Below are positions 49,206 through 61,545 of a stretch of DNA of 64,000 bases, one piece after another. Below the pieces are notes generated by a model, which ran no database searches, was not told where the DNA came from, and saw nothing but the letters and a program-made list of their open reading frames with translations. The translations under genes and the position numbers were made by a program. Position 1 is the first letter of the stretch. The number at the start of each line of letters is the position of its first letter. The stretch lies in the NCBI GenBank assembly GCA_013396915.1, contig VWZL01002505.1, positions 1 through 64,000 of the forward strand, in the 5' to 3' direction. The stretch is from Stercorarius parasiticus. Lineage: Eukaryota; Chordata; Aves; Charadriiformes; Stercorariidae.

Positions 49206-52200
49206 ATTTCAACAAAGGTGGTACTGTGGGGGGGGTTTTCTGTCCCTCAACCTGGGGAATTAAGCATTCTTTTAAAAACGTAAGTGTCCCTTCCCAGCTG
49301 CACAGCAGTCAATACTAGGAGTAGAGGACTCGTACTAGGCCAGCACGGGAGGAGGTTTTGTCACCTGTATTTCCTCCAGCCTGCCACCTCCAAACGTTTG
49401 TCTTTTTGTTTGAACCCCACTGCATATCTCACCACCGTTTTCCCCGAGTTCCCGTTCTGTTGCTCTTTTCATAGGCTGTCGACAGTCATTGCACCATTAT
49501 TTCAATCCCTAAGACTTCTAATTTAGGAACACCACCCAGCACAATTGAGAGATTAAAAGTGCCTTTGCCTAGTTTCCAATTATAATTAGTTAGAAATTTT
49601 TGGTGCAGTTTAAGCATCGTATCTTCCACATCTACAGAGCTAAGACCTAGGACTTCCCAGGACTCCATGGCAGGTCTTCTCCGAGTTGTCCTGCTCTTTT
49701 ACACCTACAGTTTGTTCCTTTTGTTGACACAATCCCATCCCAGACAGTTTAGATCTGATGTTCACGTATGTGGTGATGTTCTTAAAAATTTCTGTGAAAA
49801 ATAAACTCATGTTCATCAGTAAAAACAAATCCATAAATACAGCTTGCAACAATTCCACTACAGCTGAGATATTTGGGATTAAAAGGTTCTCACCCTGCAT
49901 TTTCCCATTAAATGCAACAACTAAGTTCAGGACAGGAAACTCAGTAACTTATTTCTCCTCTATGGCTTGACAGAGCACAGAGCATTTGACCTTCAGTGCA
50001 GGAATTTCCACCTTGGAGGAGTGGGGCAAAGGGGTCCAGTTAGGTTGAATGTGAAGCAATAGGGAAAAGGATTCCCTTTTTCAAGTCCAAACCAACAAAA
50101 GTATTTAAGCTTTTAAATTCCCTGTAGGAATTAAAAGCTTAAATGTTCTGCTGCGCTTATTTGTAGAGACCTAGCTCCTTTTTTGATGTCTGTGCTTTAT
50201 AACACAGACCAGAGCCTTAGAGAAGTACTTCCAGGAGACACAAGTGAGAGTCGAATAAAAGGAGAATCCAGAATTTAATCAAAAATGAAATCATTGCATT
50301 TTGCTTACAAATACAGAAAAGTCAATTAATTATTTGTAGAAATAGCTGTCCCTGGCGTGTGGCTCAGAGTCGGTTTGGCTGTTCCCAGGCACGCTGCAAT
50401 AATCAGGGTAAGTCATTCTCCCAGGGAGCCTCCACATGGGAAGCTGCTCATCAGATTTGTTTCCTAGTCTTGGAAGGACATTCCTCTGAGATGGGTCTCA
50501 CAAATAAGGTCTTGTCTTGCCTCTTCGCTGCAAGAGTTGCTGGTGCAACACGGCTGCGATTGCCTTTCCTGACACCGCTATCTGCAGAGATACCCAGTCA
50601 TTGAACTGGCGAAAAGTCAGACAAGAGAAGGCCTTTTTCAGGAGACAGAAGCTGGTGTCCCCCATCCTTCTCCATGGGTGTCCATAGAAAATATTGGTCA
50701 GAAAGTGCTGGGGAAGGTTTTGCCAGCCTGCTAATCCAGGAGGATGTCACACAAACAACCCAGTGCCCTGATTTCAGCCCAGCCAGTCTGCCCTGCAGAC
50801 TCCAGTATCTTAGGGAATGGATGCATAATGAGGAATAGGATTTCCCTCCTCTTAGCTCCTCATCCCACATTAACACATGATTTGTAAAGGGGAAACATAG
50901 CTTCAGATCTCACTCACCTCTGCTAGAAAACAGAAAGGGGCTGGAAATGTGCATGTGCCCATGTGTGTGCACACGTGGAAGAGAAGTGGAGAATACATTG
51001 ATTTATTTATTTGCACAAGGAATATAAGGGCAATAAGAAACATTATGAAGAAGCCATAGAGGGCTCCAGGCAGGTTTTCAAAACCTGAGAAGCTGAGGCA
51101 GACTTACATGGACACTGAGTAACTCTTCCAGGATTTCCATGCTCTCTGAATCAGGCTCCCGAGACCTGCACCTCCATTAATACTGAGCATTACAAAGAAC
51201 TTAATCATCTCTGGAGCACACAACTGCCCATTAGCCAATTAATCTTTTGAAAGTTTGGTCACCTCTAATTATAATACATTAGGTTCACCCATTGATCAAG
51301 GTCTTTTGCAAGCTCAGAGGCTTCAGGATACAAGGGCGACGGTATCAGCTAGACAACGATTTCTGCAGACCAGTCACAACTTTCTTCCCTAACTCCAGTT
51401 CACAACAGGGTCCTTTATTAGAGCACAACAGTTGTGAAGGATGTAAAAAAATGCCGATCTTTGGTCTTCATGTTAACTGACATTATTTGGCTCTCTGAGT
51501 TTTGAGCCTATTTATCATTTACTCACATGCAACTGGAGGTTAAACCTCACGAACTCACAGGAGCATTCAGTAGTGTTTGGTTTCATCCCTATTTTTCTAT
51601 TGTTAGGAACTGCAATATGTACTTGCTTGAGAATTCAGCATTGATTTCTTTTTTTTTTTTTTTTACACCCCTCCTCCCCTGACATTTGTTGAAAGACTAA
51701 AACCATCCCAAGCTTCCTCTGGGGCTCAGGCTAACTTCAAGAGGAAAGGAAAAAAAAAAAAAGAAAATCTCAGTGGAGTGTAGTGGGAGCCTTGTAGTAA
51801 CATCTCACACAGCACACAGTTTGCATTCATACATGACTGGAAAAGTCATGTAAATTTTCCACATCTTCTATTGCCACTAGCTCAAATGCTGCATCCAAAA
51901 GGTTTTGGTAAAAAACAAGGAAATACCTAAGCTTAATTTTTTTATTATTCTTCTCACTGAAGGCTTGTTTTTAAACAGGCAACTCTCATGGGCATCAGTT
52001 TTTAGTTTGCATGGCCAGACAGAGCGTGGAAAGATTGAGCATCTGCTCAGTGTTGCTGATGAAGAGGAATCTCAACAAAATGAAAAATAAAATTTAAAAA
52101 GGCAGTTTTTCAAAACACATGTGGCTAAACACAAACTGTGAAAGGGATGCCAGCATGCACACTTCTCTTAGGGTAAAGAATGCCATTCAACCATTTCCCT

Positions 52201-52938
52201 CATACTGTGCTCAGCCGTGGTGCGAGATAAAGTGCTTTCTGAGCTCACAATGAACAGAAAATAGTAGACACCACAAAACAGGTTTGCTTATAAAGACAGA
52301 AAAGTGATCCAAATATCTCATGTACCATGCAAAGAATACACTGATTTTGCATTCAGGACAATAATACTGGGGCCTTGGTTTCTCCAAAGCAGAAAAAAAA
52401 TCAGCTTTTCACTCCAGAAGGAAAATAAGTTCCTTCCAAAAGAGAACTTCAAAACATTTGAGCCTGTATTTTCAGGTTGCTTACATGAAGTTTTCCAAGG
52501 AGAGAAATGTTGCACAGCATTGCTCATGGCAGGGGGAGAAGGGTTTCCTCGTACCAGCTAATGAACCACTGTTTTGGGGAGAGATTTTTGGTTTCTTTCA
52601 AGGTACCGAGGAGAGGTGTCCTCTGCACATTAAAGATAAAGAAATCACTCAATTGAAAAAAAAAAGGATCCACACACTGCAACAGCCATCATAGGAGCAG
52701 GAGCCATGAGATGCACCACCACCCTCTGAGACACCTTCTCTGACAAATCCAGGTGAGGAAGACAACTGACAGCCTTTCCTCATGCACAAAGAAACTTCCC
52801 AGTGATAGAGACTGGTATTTTTGCAGCTTATCCCATCCCATAAAGCACGCTACCCAGCACACCCGGTCAAGCAGGGCCTCTGCCAGTGCCAGGAGTACCA
52901 CAGTGGCTTCCGTGCTGGTGAAGATGCACTAAGACTTG
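49206..52938. other. intergenic, no gene seen
   Basis: Downstream flank of TMC2 or an extended 3' UTR. It contains the hairpin at 50103-50144, a T run at about 51648-51664 and A-rich runs. Open frames of 60-92 codons are scattered and show no known domain. Confidence 0.6.
50103..50144. repeat. near-perfect inverted repeat (hairpin)
   Basis: The left arm ATTTAAGCTTTTAAATTCC and right arm GGAATTAAAAGCTTAAAT pair over 18 bp with one bulged A, around a five-base loop CTGTA. It is the strongest hairpin I noticed in the window. The arms are AT-rich, so it may be chance, a cruciform or a remnant of a small inverted-repeat element. Confidence 0.9.
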
Positions 52939-53675
52939 ATAGAATCATAGAATGTGTTGGGTTGGAAGGGACTTTTAAAGGTCACCTAGTCCAACCCCCC
53001 TGCAGTAAGCAGGGACATCTTCAACTACATCAGGTTGCTCAGAGCCTCATCAAGCCTGGCCTTGAACGTCTCCAGGGGTAGGCCCTCCACCACCTCTCTG
53101 GGCAACCTGTTCCAGTGTCTCACCACCCTCATTGTAAAGAGCTTCTTCCTAATGCCTAATCTAACCCTACCCTGCTCTAGTTTAAAACCATTGTCCCTCA
53201 TCCTATTGCTACATGCCCTTGCAAACAGCTCCTCCCCAGCTTTCTCATAGGCCCCCTTCAGGTACTGGAAGGCTCCTATAAGGTCTCCCCAGAGCCTTCT
53301 CTTCTCCAGGCTGAACAACCCCAACTCTCTCACAGCCTGTCCTCACAGGAGAGGTGCTCCAGCCCTTTGATCATCTTCGTGGCCCTCCTCTGGACCCACT
53401 CCAACAGGTCCATGTCCTTCTTGTGCTGAGGGTCCCAGAGCTGGACACAGTACTCCAGGTGGGGTCTCACGAGAGCAGAGTAGAGGGGGAGAATCACCTC
53501 CCTTGACCTGCTGGCCACGCTTCTTTTGATGCAGCCAAGGATGCGGTTGGCTTTCTGGGCTGCAAGCGCACATTGTTGGCTCACATCCAGCTTTTCATCC
53601 ACCAGTACCCCCAAGTCCTTTTCCGCAGGGCTACTTCTCTATCACCTCATCCCCCAGCCTGTATTGGTAACAAGG
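52939..53675 (-). mobile_element. CR1 LINE, about 740 bp, reverse
   Basis: In reverse orientation it begins ATAGAATCATAGAATG (the 3' terminus) and continues with CACCTAGTCCAACCCCCCTG. It then carries the final part of the reverse-transcriptase ORF, seen as two - strand open frames at 53330-53614 ([34 protein letters not shown]) and 53025-53333 ([20 protein letters not shown]). The two frames differ, so the ORF is broken by a frameshift near 53330. It is the longest and best preserved CR1 in the window, but 5'-truncated and inactive. Confidence 0.95.
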
Positions 53676-56600
53676 ATGTCTGACTTGACTCCAGCAGGCC
53701 ATGGGTGCAGCAAGTCACCCACCTCTCTGCACCCCAGCATGTGTGGACCCCTCTCCATGACCATATATCAGGTGCTTTTGCTGCCGCTGAAGCAGGTCAG
53801 ATGTGGACCTTCGAGCCCTGACCCCACTGCATGTTTAAACCATGTCTCTTCAAAGCAGCGATGTCCTGACAAAAGCATGAAGTGCTTACCGAAAGGCTTT
53901 AAGGAGTGATCCCCCCATTTTGATTCATGCTGCATGCAATGTTATCAGCTCTCTGGCCTGACAGCCGTGGGGATTTTTTTCCTCTCTGTTACGCTTTTCT
54001 TGCCGCTTGCCTAAGCGCCGAGACAGCAGCTTGTCCTTTGGCAGGTGGCAGCCCGGTTTCATTGGCAGCCAAGGCTTTATAGCTCAGAAATGCTCAATTT
54101 TTCCCTAGGGGAAAAAGGCAACTCTGGAAACCAAGGATTTCTAGGTCCCAGTCCGTTTCTCACACAACATAGTCATCATTGCTGAATCTCAATTCAGCGT
54201 CGCATTGACTACACCAACGCAACACTATGCTGCGGCAAGCTAACGGAGGGAGGCTTGACTTTGCTGCAATCATTCATTTCCAATCACAGGACCCGACTCC
54301 TGGGTCCAACTCAGCCATCTATAGACATGCAAAACCAGCAGTGAACACTGACTCTAAATCTTAAGTTGGTACCACAACGTGCTACCCAGGAATAGCCTTC
54401 TCCTCCACGCACTCAGCAAACAGGCCAGTAAGCACCCACATGTCAGAACGTGGTCTGCATGTGCATGTATCCACACAGGCACTGAGTTAAAGATGGGCGG
54501 ATTTTGAAATGTTTCGGGATTGATACTGTCTTCTGCACCACTCCTTCATGATTCACAGCAAAACTGAAAAGCACTGAGGCGAGGGGATGCATTTGCAGCC
54601 GGTGAGCCGAGCATCCTCCCATGGCAGCGTGCAGGCAGAGGGAGGAGAGCCCACAGCTACCCAAGGACAGATGGACAGATGCCATTTCCCAGTAGGCAAA
54701 AGCTGCGTGTGTGTGTATCAGCATCAAAACCCCACGAAAAGGCCAGATGGGCAAAAGCCACCCAAAGGTGGTACAGCAGCGACCACAGAGGGCCTCCCCC
54801 ACCTCCTGGGAACCAGACCCAGGCAGAAGAGCACCAGCTGGACACAAGAGCCCCCAGAGGCTCATGCCCAAGGGAACCTGAGCAGGATTTAGTGTCATTT
54901 AACCCAGTTCAGAGAGCTGGGAAATCATGAGGGTTTGGCTCCAGGTGTAACAAGTGGATGAGTTAGAAATTCAGCAGCCCCACGTGCCCTTCGGGGCCAG
55001 CACAGGGGTATGCACTGCACCCACTGCTGCTGCGTACAAGCAATGAAAAATTTTTTGCAAGGAAACAGCTGTAGGATATTAAAGCAGGAACGGAGGCGAG
55101 GGGAGCTTCTCTGGTGGAAAGCGACCTATGCTTGCAGAAGATGCCAATGCCATCTCACTCCAGGCAATGTGGGAGGGAGAAAAAAAAAAAAAAACCAACT
55201 TGAGCTCAGTTGAAGATAAAATAAAAACAACTACAGTGGCATAGCGCTGTTACCAGGACTGCTTGAGGGTGGGCAAACCATCACAGGGATGAAGTGTGCA
55301 GATCAGGTTAGCAATAGGTGGAACGTTATTAAAAATGAGTTAGTAACCCCATTTTACTGGGGAACAGCAGCTACAGAAACATCCCAAGCAGCTGTTTCCT
55401 CCCCCTTTCTCCATTCTCCCTTCTTCAAAGCAAACCTGTTTAGGTGAACCAAGGCTTTTTCTGCAAAAGGCTACAGATCCAAACCTTCCTCTAATTAAGA
55501 AGCATTTGACACATATGGGGCTTTTTTTTGCGTAGCAGCTGCAGTAAGTAATTCAGTGCCTAAGCAGATGTTTAGGTTCTTCAAAATATGAAGGTTATTA
55601 TCAGATTTATTTAAATCAGGTACTGGGAGGACTCAGGGCCAGGCAGAGAGAAAAAAACCAAAACCATAATAAAACCCATGCCTTCCTCATTAGCTGGAGC
55701 ACTTTGCCACAGCAGCTTGGGCACAGCTGTACGACCACTGCCTGAACATGAAGCAGAGCTTCTCTGCCATCCCAGCAGCACCGCTGCAGCTTGGGGTCCC
55801 CCAGCTCCACCAGCAGCTGCTGCAGTGGGGAAACACCCCCAAGGCCCAAGGGCTGCAGGGATTTTGCGGAGGGCCCCAGCAAACCAAGCTTCTGCTTCCC
55901 AGGAAGCCCAGCACTTTTTGGAGGAGAAGGCTGCGGAAGCATTTGAACACTGCATACGCAAATAAAACTAATGACCCACTGGCAAGCTTTCCTTACAAGC
56001 AGCTGCAGCTCAGCTCAACCTCGGAAGCTCTCTGCGGCTCCTGCTCAGTTTTCGACACATCTGCCGTTGCCCCCACATGGGATGGGCTTGTGCCACAGCA
56101 GCAGAGAGCCAACAGTGGGGAAACCTCTGCCTTTGCACTGCCCTGAGCATTGACCCATGGAGACAGAGCCAGTTCCCTCACGCAGAAGCAGTGGAAGTCT
56201 GCTGTAACCCATCTCCAGGGAAAGCCAAATGTCTTGCACGTGCCCTTTCAGCCACTTACATCCCCTCAATGCCGGTAACATGGGTGGTAAGTAGCTTTAA
56301 AGACTTTTTGCTGGCTCTGAAGAGCTAATGTAGTTGTCCTGGAACAGGACAAGTCTCCACCTGGGTATGCATCGCTGCCAAGGTGCCATCGAAGTAAAAG
56401 CCAAGTAGTGTATTTGAACCAGTTATCCATCAAACAGCCAGAACAATCACTTCATCAGGGATGAACCAGACATACATTGCTTACAGCACTCCTCCAATGC
56501 AAAGTCTAGAAGAAGAAACAAATATCCATCTAAAAATATAGGGGGGTTGCATGTAGCTAGAATTGGGGGGTTTTGGATTGGACTTTGGCCCGGACAGCAT

Positions 56601-59600
56601 GCAAAGCTCTCATCTCTGCATTCCCACTCCAACAAGGAATGCAGCAAGACCTCACGGGCACAATCTGATCCTCTTCCTTCCACCCTGCCCCACAGCTACC
56701 ATCCCCTCGGAGCAGCCTGCGCGGGGACAGGCAACCCTGGCTCCCTCCCACCTGTCACCAAATTGTGCACCTCTCAGCCAAGAGGACATCCCAACCAGGT
56801 GCTGATTCAACCCCTCTTAGTCATGGTTCATTTACTAATTTTATTTCAGATTGTTATCTTCCTTGGGTGAAGGGGAGCCGGCGCTGATGCATTGGCAGCC
56901 ACAAGCCGCCTGCAGGCTGCACGATGCCCCTTTCCTGACGCATCCTGGCCTTGCCTTCAGAGGGAATAACGAGGGATGAATGGAAGTAATGTCTTTTTAA
57001 ATTGCTCCACCTGGCTGCAGGTGAGAAGGGAGCCCTAGGGTGTTTTGGGGGACAACAACCCACCAGCCTGAAGCTCAGAGTCCCTATTGCCAGGGATGCC
57101 CTAAACAGGTCCACAAACACCAACGCAGTGGGACAGATCTCCTCACCCTGCAGTAACCACTAATCCCAAATCTACCCCACGAGAAACACACCCCACCAGC
57201 ACTGGAGAGGTGGGACATGGAGGCTCTGCCGCACCAAGATGCGTCCTAGGCAGCCTCCATTAAACCTCAACCATCCTAGGAACATGTACCAAGCACACGC
57301 TTGCCACAGGGGTCCCTATGGCACTAGCAACATGTTGCCCAAGCAGTTACCATGACTGCCAAGCTCACCCCAGCCTCAGCAAGGAAAGAGATGCCTGCTC
57401 TGTGCCTGGTCCCTACACTATTCCCCTCTGTCTTACAATGCCCCAGAGGAGGCACTCATTGTCCTCCTCCATATTTTGTGTTGCAATTATCTTATTAGCG
57501 GAAGAGCCCCAAGAGTCGCTAATCACAAAGCCACAGTCCCAGAAGACAGTAGAGCCTTACAGCAGCCCTCATGTCCCGGGACACGTGTGAAGTCACATGC
57601 AGCCAGATGGGAGATGCGCTGCTCTAACACACATGCCTACCAAACAAACACTAGAAGGAAAGGTCAATCCACTATTCTTGTAATGGTAGAAGAACAGACT
57701 CCCAAGATTTAAAATAAAAATTAAATAAACACAAAGGCTTGACACTTACCTGAGCAGAGCAACCTCCATCTTCTGGATCCCAGGGAAGCAGAGCCAGCAC
57801 AGACCAACCTGCCATTCCAAAAGGACAACTCCACAGAGTGCTCATTCCACCTGGGCACCACGCAGTGTTGATAACTTGCAGTATTTTACATCGCAAGTCT
57901 CAGATTTGACATTTTAGTGAAGTTCCTGCTTCTATATTCAAGCTATGGTTCGAGAAATCCCGGTTCTCATTTTGAAGCGAAACTATACAGCTCTCACAGA
58001 AGGAAAATAAAATCTAAAACAAGGTGCAGGAACATCCTAGAAGTCAAGGAGGAATCCAAGCCATGCTTAGGCAAAGAAAATCAAGCCTTAAAATTAATCT
58101 CAAAACTTTTCAAAGGATTGAACCCTTGAAATCAGAAAAACTAGTTGCTAGACTTCTCAGCCCTCCTGAAGGAGCTGGTGGAGGTTCCTGAGTCTGCTTG
58201 CAATATTCAGACAAAGCGGGTTTGCCTCACAAAGCCAAGAAGAAAAGCCAACAGCACACTCACTCCTACCCCATACCAGTCCTTGTGAGCAAAGGGGAGG
58301 AGACCTCCAACCCCTGGCACCTGGAGCTCCTAAGACCTTACCCGGCTGGGAGCTGGTGTGTGGCTTAAAGGAGCCTCCAGAAAAGATGCTGTGGAGAGGG
58401 AAGTGGCGGTGTTTGGTGCTTTTTTTTTTTTCCTATACATCTTGCCTCTCAAATTAGAGTGTCTAACAGCAAAATAACAAGTGAAGGAAAATGGTACACA
58501 TTCCAATTCCCTCTTTACATGTGCTGCTTAATTTTTCTCTATTTAAGCAAAGCCAACAAGTGCAGGGAATTGTACACCTGTGAGCTTTGGGAGTACTAGG
58601 GAGAAGACAAGTCACCCTAGAAATGCTGGAAGCAATAAACCAAGCAGGATGAACTAGAAAATTTCCAAAGCATCTTCAAGCAGGAGCACCGTGTGTCTCT
58701 GCACTGGAAGCCAGCAGCATCCCACACTTGCTCCCTTAGGGAAATCCAAAAGCAAGATCAAGGTTTGCAGCTGAGCTCGGAGACAAGTTTAACACTCAGA
58801 CACATATAGAAAAACAGTAGGGTTTGGGGTTTTTTTCACAAAAACTGTATTATGTTCCCTGTAAGAGGGCACCATCCTGCTAAAGGGAAGTGAAAAATCC
58901 ACGGGGCAGGCAGGGCAAGTGCCAGCTGGACCAGTTCCAACGCCAAGAGATGAAGGCTGGCGCTGAAGATGCTTCTCCACTAGTCCCCGTAGCCAGGGGA
59001 TTTGCAATGGTATTAAGTCTCTCCTACAGCACTGAATAGCAGCTGGGATATTTAGGAGGGGCAGGCGATCTCTTTCACCACAGGGAGTCATCCCAAAAGG
59101 CCCAGGTGTGCTTACAAAGCAGCTTTTGACCATCCTTCCCTCGCCCTGGTGTCCGCCCTCTTCATCTCTCCAGACAGGCCGCCAGCTGCAGCTGAAAGGC
59201 AGACAAATCAGGAATAACAGCCCCATCTACCGGGGTTTTGGGAATGATCCACAACCTCGCATTTTGCAGCTGGGCAACCCATCACCGTCACCCACCTGAA
59301 ACCTGAGAGGCAGGGGCGATGTTCGGGTGTTTGCCTGCCCCTAGAAAGCCACTTTTTTGCTAACGTGCCCGCGTCTGAGTGGCGAAAGGCTGGTATGGTT
59401 GTCCTGACCCAGTTCAGACCCAATATCCAGGCCGTCTCCTTCACTCTCAGCATCCCCTCAGCTTTCCAGAGGTGAGCTGTCAAACAGCCTCTGGGACCAG
59501 AACCAGCTTCTTGGGTGATGCTAACAAATTCAGCATTACAAGTGATAATTAAGAAATTTTACGGCCGCACCGTGCATTTTCCAGCTATGGCGCAGGAATG

Positions 59601-60317
59601 AGCAGTGCCGGTGTGCGTGGTTATGGCAAAAGTTCGTACCGGTCTTTGACACAACTGTCCTTGTGGCAGACCAGCTCCAAATTGTGCAACATGCCACCCT
59701 TCTTTCCATGCTGAGCTCCCTGCTTTGCATAACCCTAAATCAAAACCTAACCTACATATAGGGTGGGTAGGTGTATAGTCCCTTTGAACATCTGAAAGGT
59801 TAATTTTTTCAGTCCTCAGCGTCCAACTCTGGCCCGTATCATATGCCCCATCCCCTCTTCTTCTGAGCTGCCTGCTGTTAAAAACCCAAGCCCCCACAGT
59901 AAGGGTGGTGGGTGGACGATGCTGCTGAAAGGTGGTCTGTGCTAGATGCACACGTCTGCTGTGGTACCCCTTGGTCTGCCCAAGAGTCACTGGCAAGACT
60001 CGAAGAGAGTAAGCTGCGTGACTCAACCCAAAAAACCCTTCTGGGTGTAGTGCAATGTCATTTAAAACAAGTGCAAAGATTTTTTACCAGAGCAGGTTTC
60101 TCCAGTCTTCAAAGCAGGGCTAGAGAGCCATCATTCCAAAGGGCACAGCCAATGTTCTCTAGAGGATTTAGTCTATTCATGCTTGAGCAGTATTAGTAAA
60201 AACAGTAATCTTGTAGCCAGTGAAACAAACACTGACAGAAATATTTAGGACTCTCTCACATGAGAAGAGACACACTAGGTAAACTCAGGCTTTATGAACT
60301 TCATAAACTGAGGTTGA
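53676..60317. other. intergenic, no gene seen
   Basis: 6.6 kb without a gene I can support. It is GC-richer at about 54580-54880 and 55680-56150, where several frames are open on both strands, but codon patterns and predicted proteins look random. An A run lies at 55180-55193 and a T run at about 58422-58432. No recognisable repeat was identified. Confidence 0.55.
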
Positions 60318-60376
60318 AATCATAGAATCGTCTAGGTCGGAAGGGACCTTTAAGATCATCGAGTCCAACCATATGC
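60318..60376 (-). mobile_element. CR1 LINE 3'-end fragment (reverse)
   Basis: ATCATAGAATCGTCTAGGTC, then GGAAGGGACCTTTAAGATCATCGAGTCCAACC, is the reverse complement of the terminal CR1 3' UTR (60318-60370). Only about 55 bp remain. Confidence 0.88.
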
Positions 60377-60681
60377 AGAAGCCTAGAAAATATATGTTCT
60401 TTCAACTACAGAGGAAACTAAAATGAAAAAGTATCTTCGTTACGTAGTTTTATTGATCAGTGACGGCTGAATGTATACAGGAATAGGTATGATGACACAC
60501 TTTCAAATTTGGACAGTAGAAAAATGGCAGTGAGTATTCTTAAAAATACAAGTGTTAAAAGAGCAAATAAAAACAGCTTCAGGAATCGGTGTCCCAAGAG
60601 GCAAGACATTCAAAAAACCAGTTGTGGATAAGCTTGTACATAGCAAGACCATGCCCAAGGTGTTTATCGCAGGGTGGCAGG

Positions 60682-60771
60682 TGTCATGGTTTAACCCCAG
60701 CCAGCAACTAATCCCCATGCAGCCGCTCGCTCACTCTCCCCCAGCCTACAGGTGGAGAGAGTGGAAGATTT
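60682..60771 (-). mobile_element. ERVL-type LTR 3'-end fragment (reverse)
   Basis: TGTCATGGTTTAACCCCAGC followed by CAGCAACTAATCCCCATGCA and GCCGCTCGCTCACTC is the reverse complement of the 3' end of a common avian ERVL LTR. The terminus TG (CA on the element strand) is intact and the inner side is truncated at about 60771. It holds no retroviral coding sequence. Confidence 0.8.
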
Positions 60772-61151
60772 CTCCAGCCTGGATTTAAGCAAACAGAGCC
60801 GAGTCCCTTCAACTGTGCATAAAGCCCTTTTTCCTGTAAAAGAAAAGCTTTTATGTAATCCTACAACAATACTCCGGTACTAAAAATATCATGCGATCAT
60901 TTGGGCAAAGAAATGACTGGAGAGGAAAAGGAACATCTGTGAACAGTGGGGCACATAAATTAGGGAGGGAATTAGAAACCACACATCTCATGCATGAGAT
61001 TCATGGATCAGATAGCAGCATATTAGCAAAGAGGACTCTTCATCAACTCATTTCTCCAGAGGGATTCTGTGATGCTTAGCAACATCAGCTGGCTCCTGCT
61101 GAAACCAAATGTGGAAGAGAAAGGCTACCCCAAGAAGCATATCTAGCCCAG

Positions 61152-61545
61152 CGTCCCAGTGTCAGCTGGGAAAGGGTTAATTTTCTTTCTAGCAATTGCA
61201 GTGAAAGGAATGTCAACAATACCTATTGTATTTAGTTGTTGCCAAGCGATGTTTACACTATTCAAGGACTTTTTTCAGCTTCCCATAGAAGTGTAGACAG
61301 AAGAATAGAATGGCCAATGAAATATTCCAAACCATAGACATCATGCTCAGTAGATAAATGGGGGTTAGCCAGGAGGTGGGAATCTGTGGTCACTGCTCCA
61401 GACAGTGCCAATTCACCAGGCAGTGAGTGACCTCTGTCGTTATTATTGTTATTTTTCCTTTTCTGTTATTGTTTCTAATAAACTGTCTTTATCTCCACCC
61501 ATGGGGTTTTTTTTTCTCCCTTTCCCCTCCTTTTCCCATCCAACC
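61152..61545 (+). mobile_element. ERVL-type LTR, 3'-truncated, forward
   Basis: The block beginning CGTCCCAGTGTCAGCTGGGA and running through GGGTTAATTTTCTTTCTAGC, GTTTACACTATTCAAGGACT, TTTTTTCAGCTTCCCATAGA and CATCATGCTCAGTAGATAAA follows the order of avian ERVL-type LTRs. A TATA-like ATAAATGG lies near 61354, and a polyadenylation signal AATAAA at 61477-61482 precedes CTGTCTTTATCTCCACCCAT. The 3' terminal portion is missing after about 61545. No viral gene is attached. Confidence 0.85.

Noticed and set aside
53025..53614. Two open frames on - strand
   Set aside because: CR1 reverse-transcriptase remnants, already covered by the mobile-element entry.
59559..60026. 155-codon open frame on - strand
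   Set aside because: No domain, unlikely composition, no exon structure. Considered chance.
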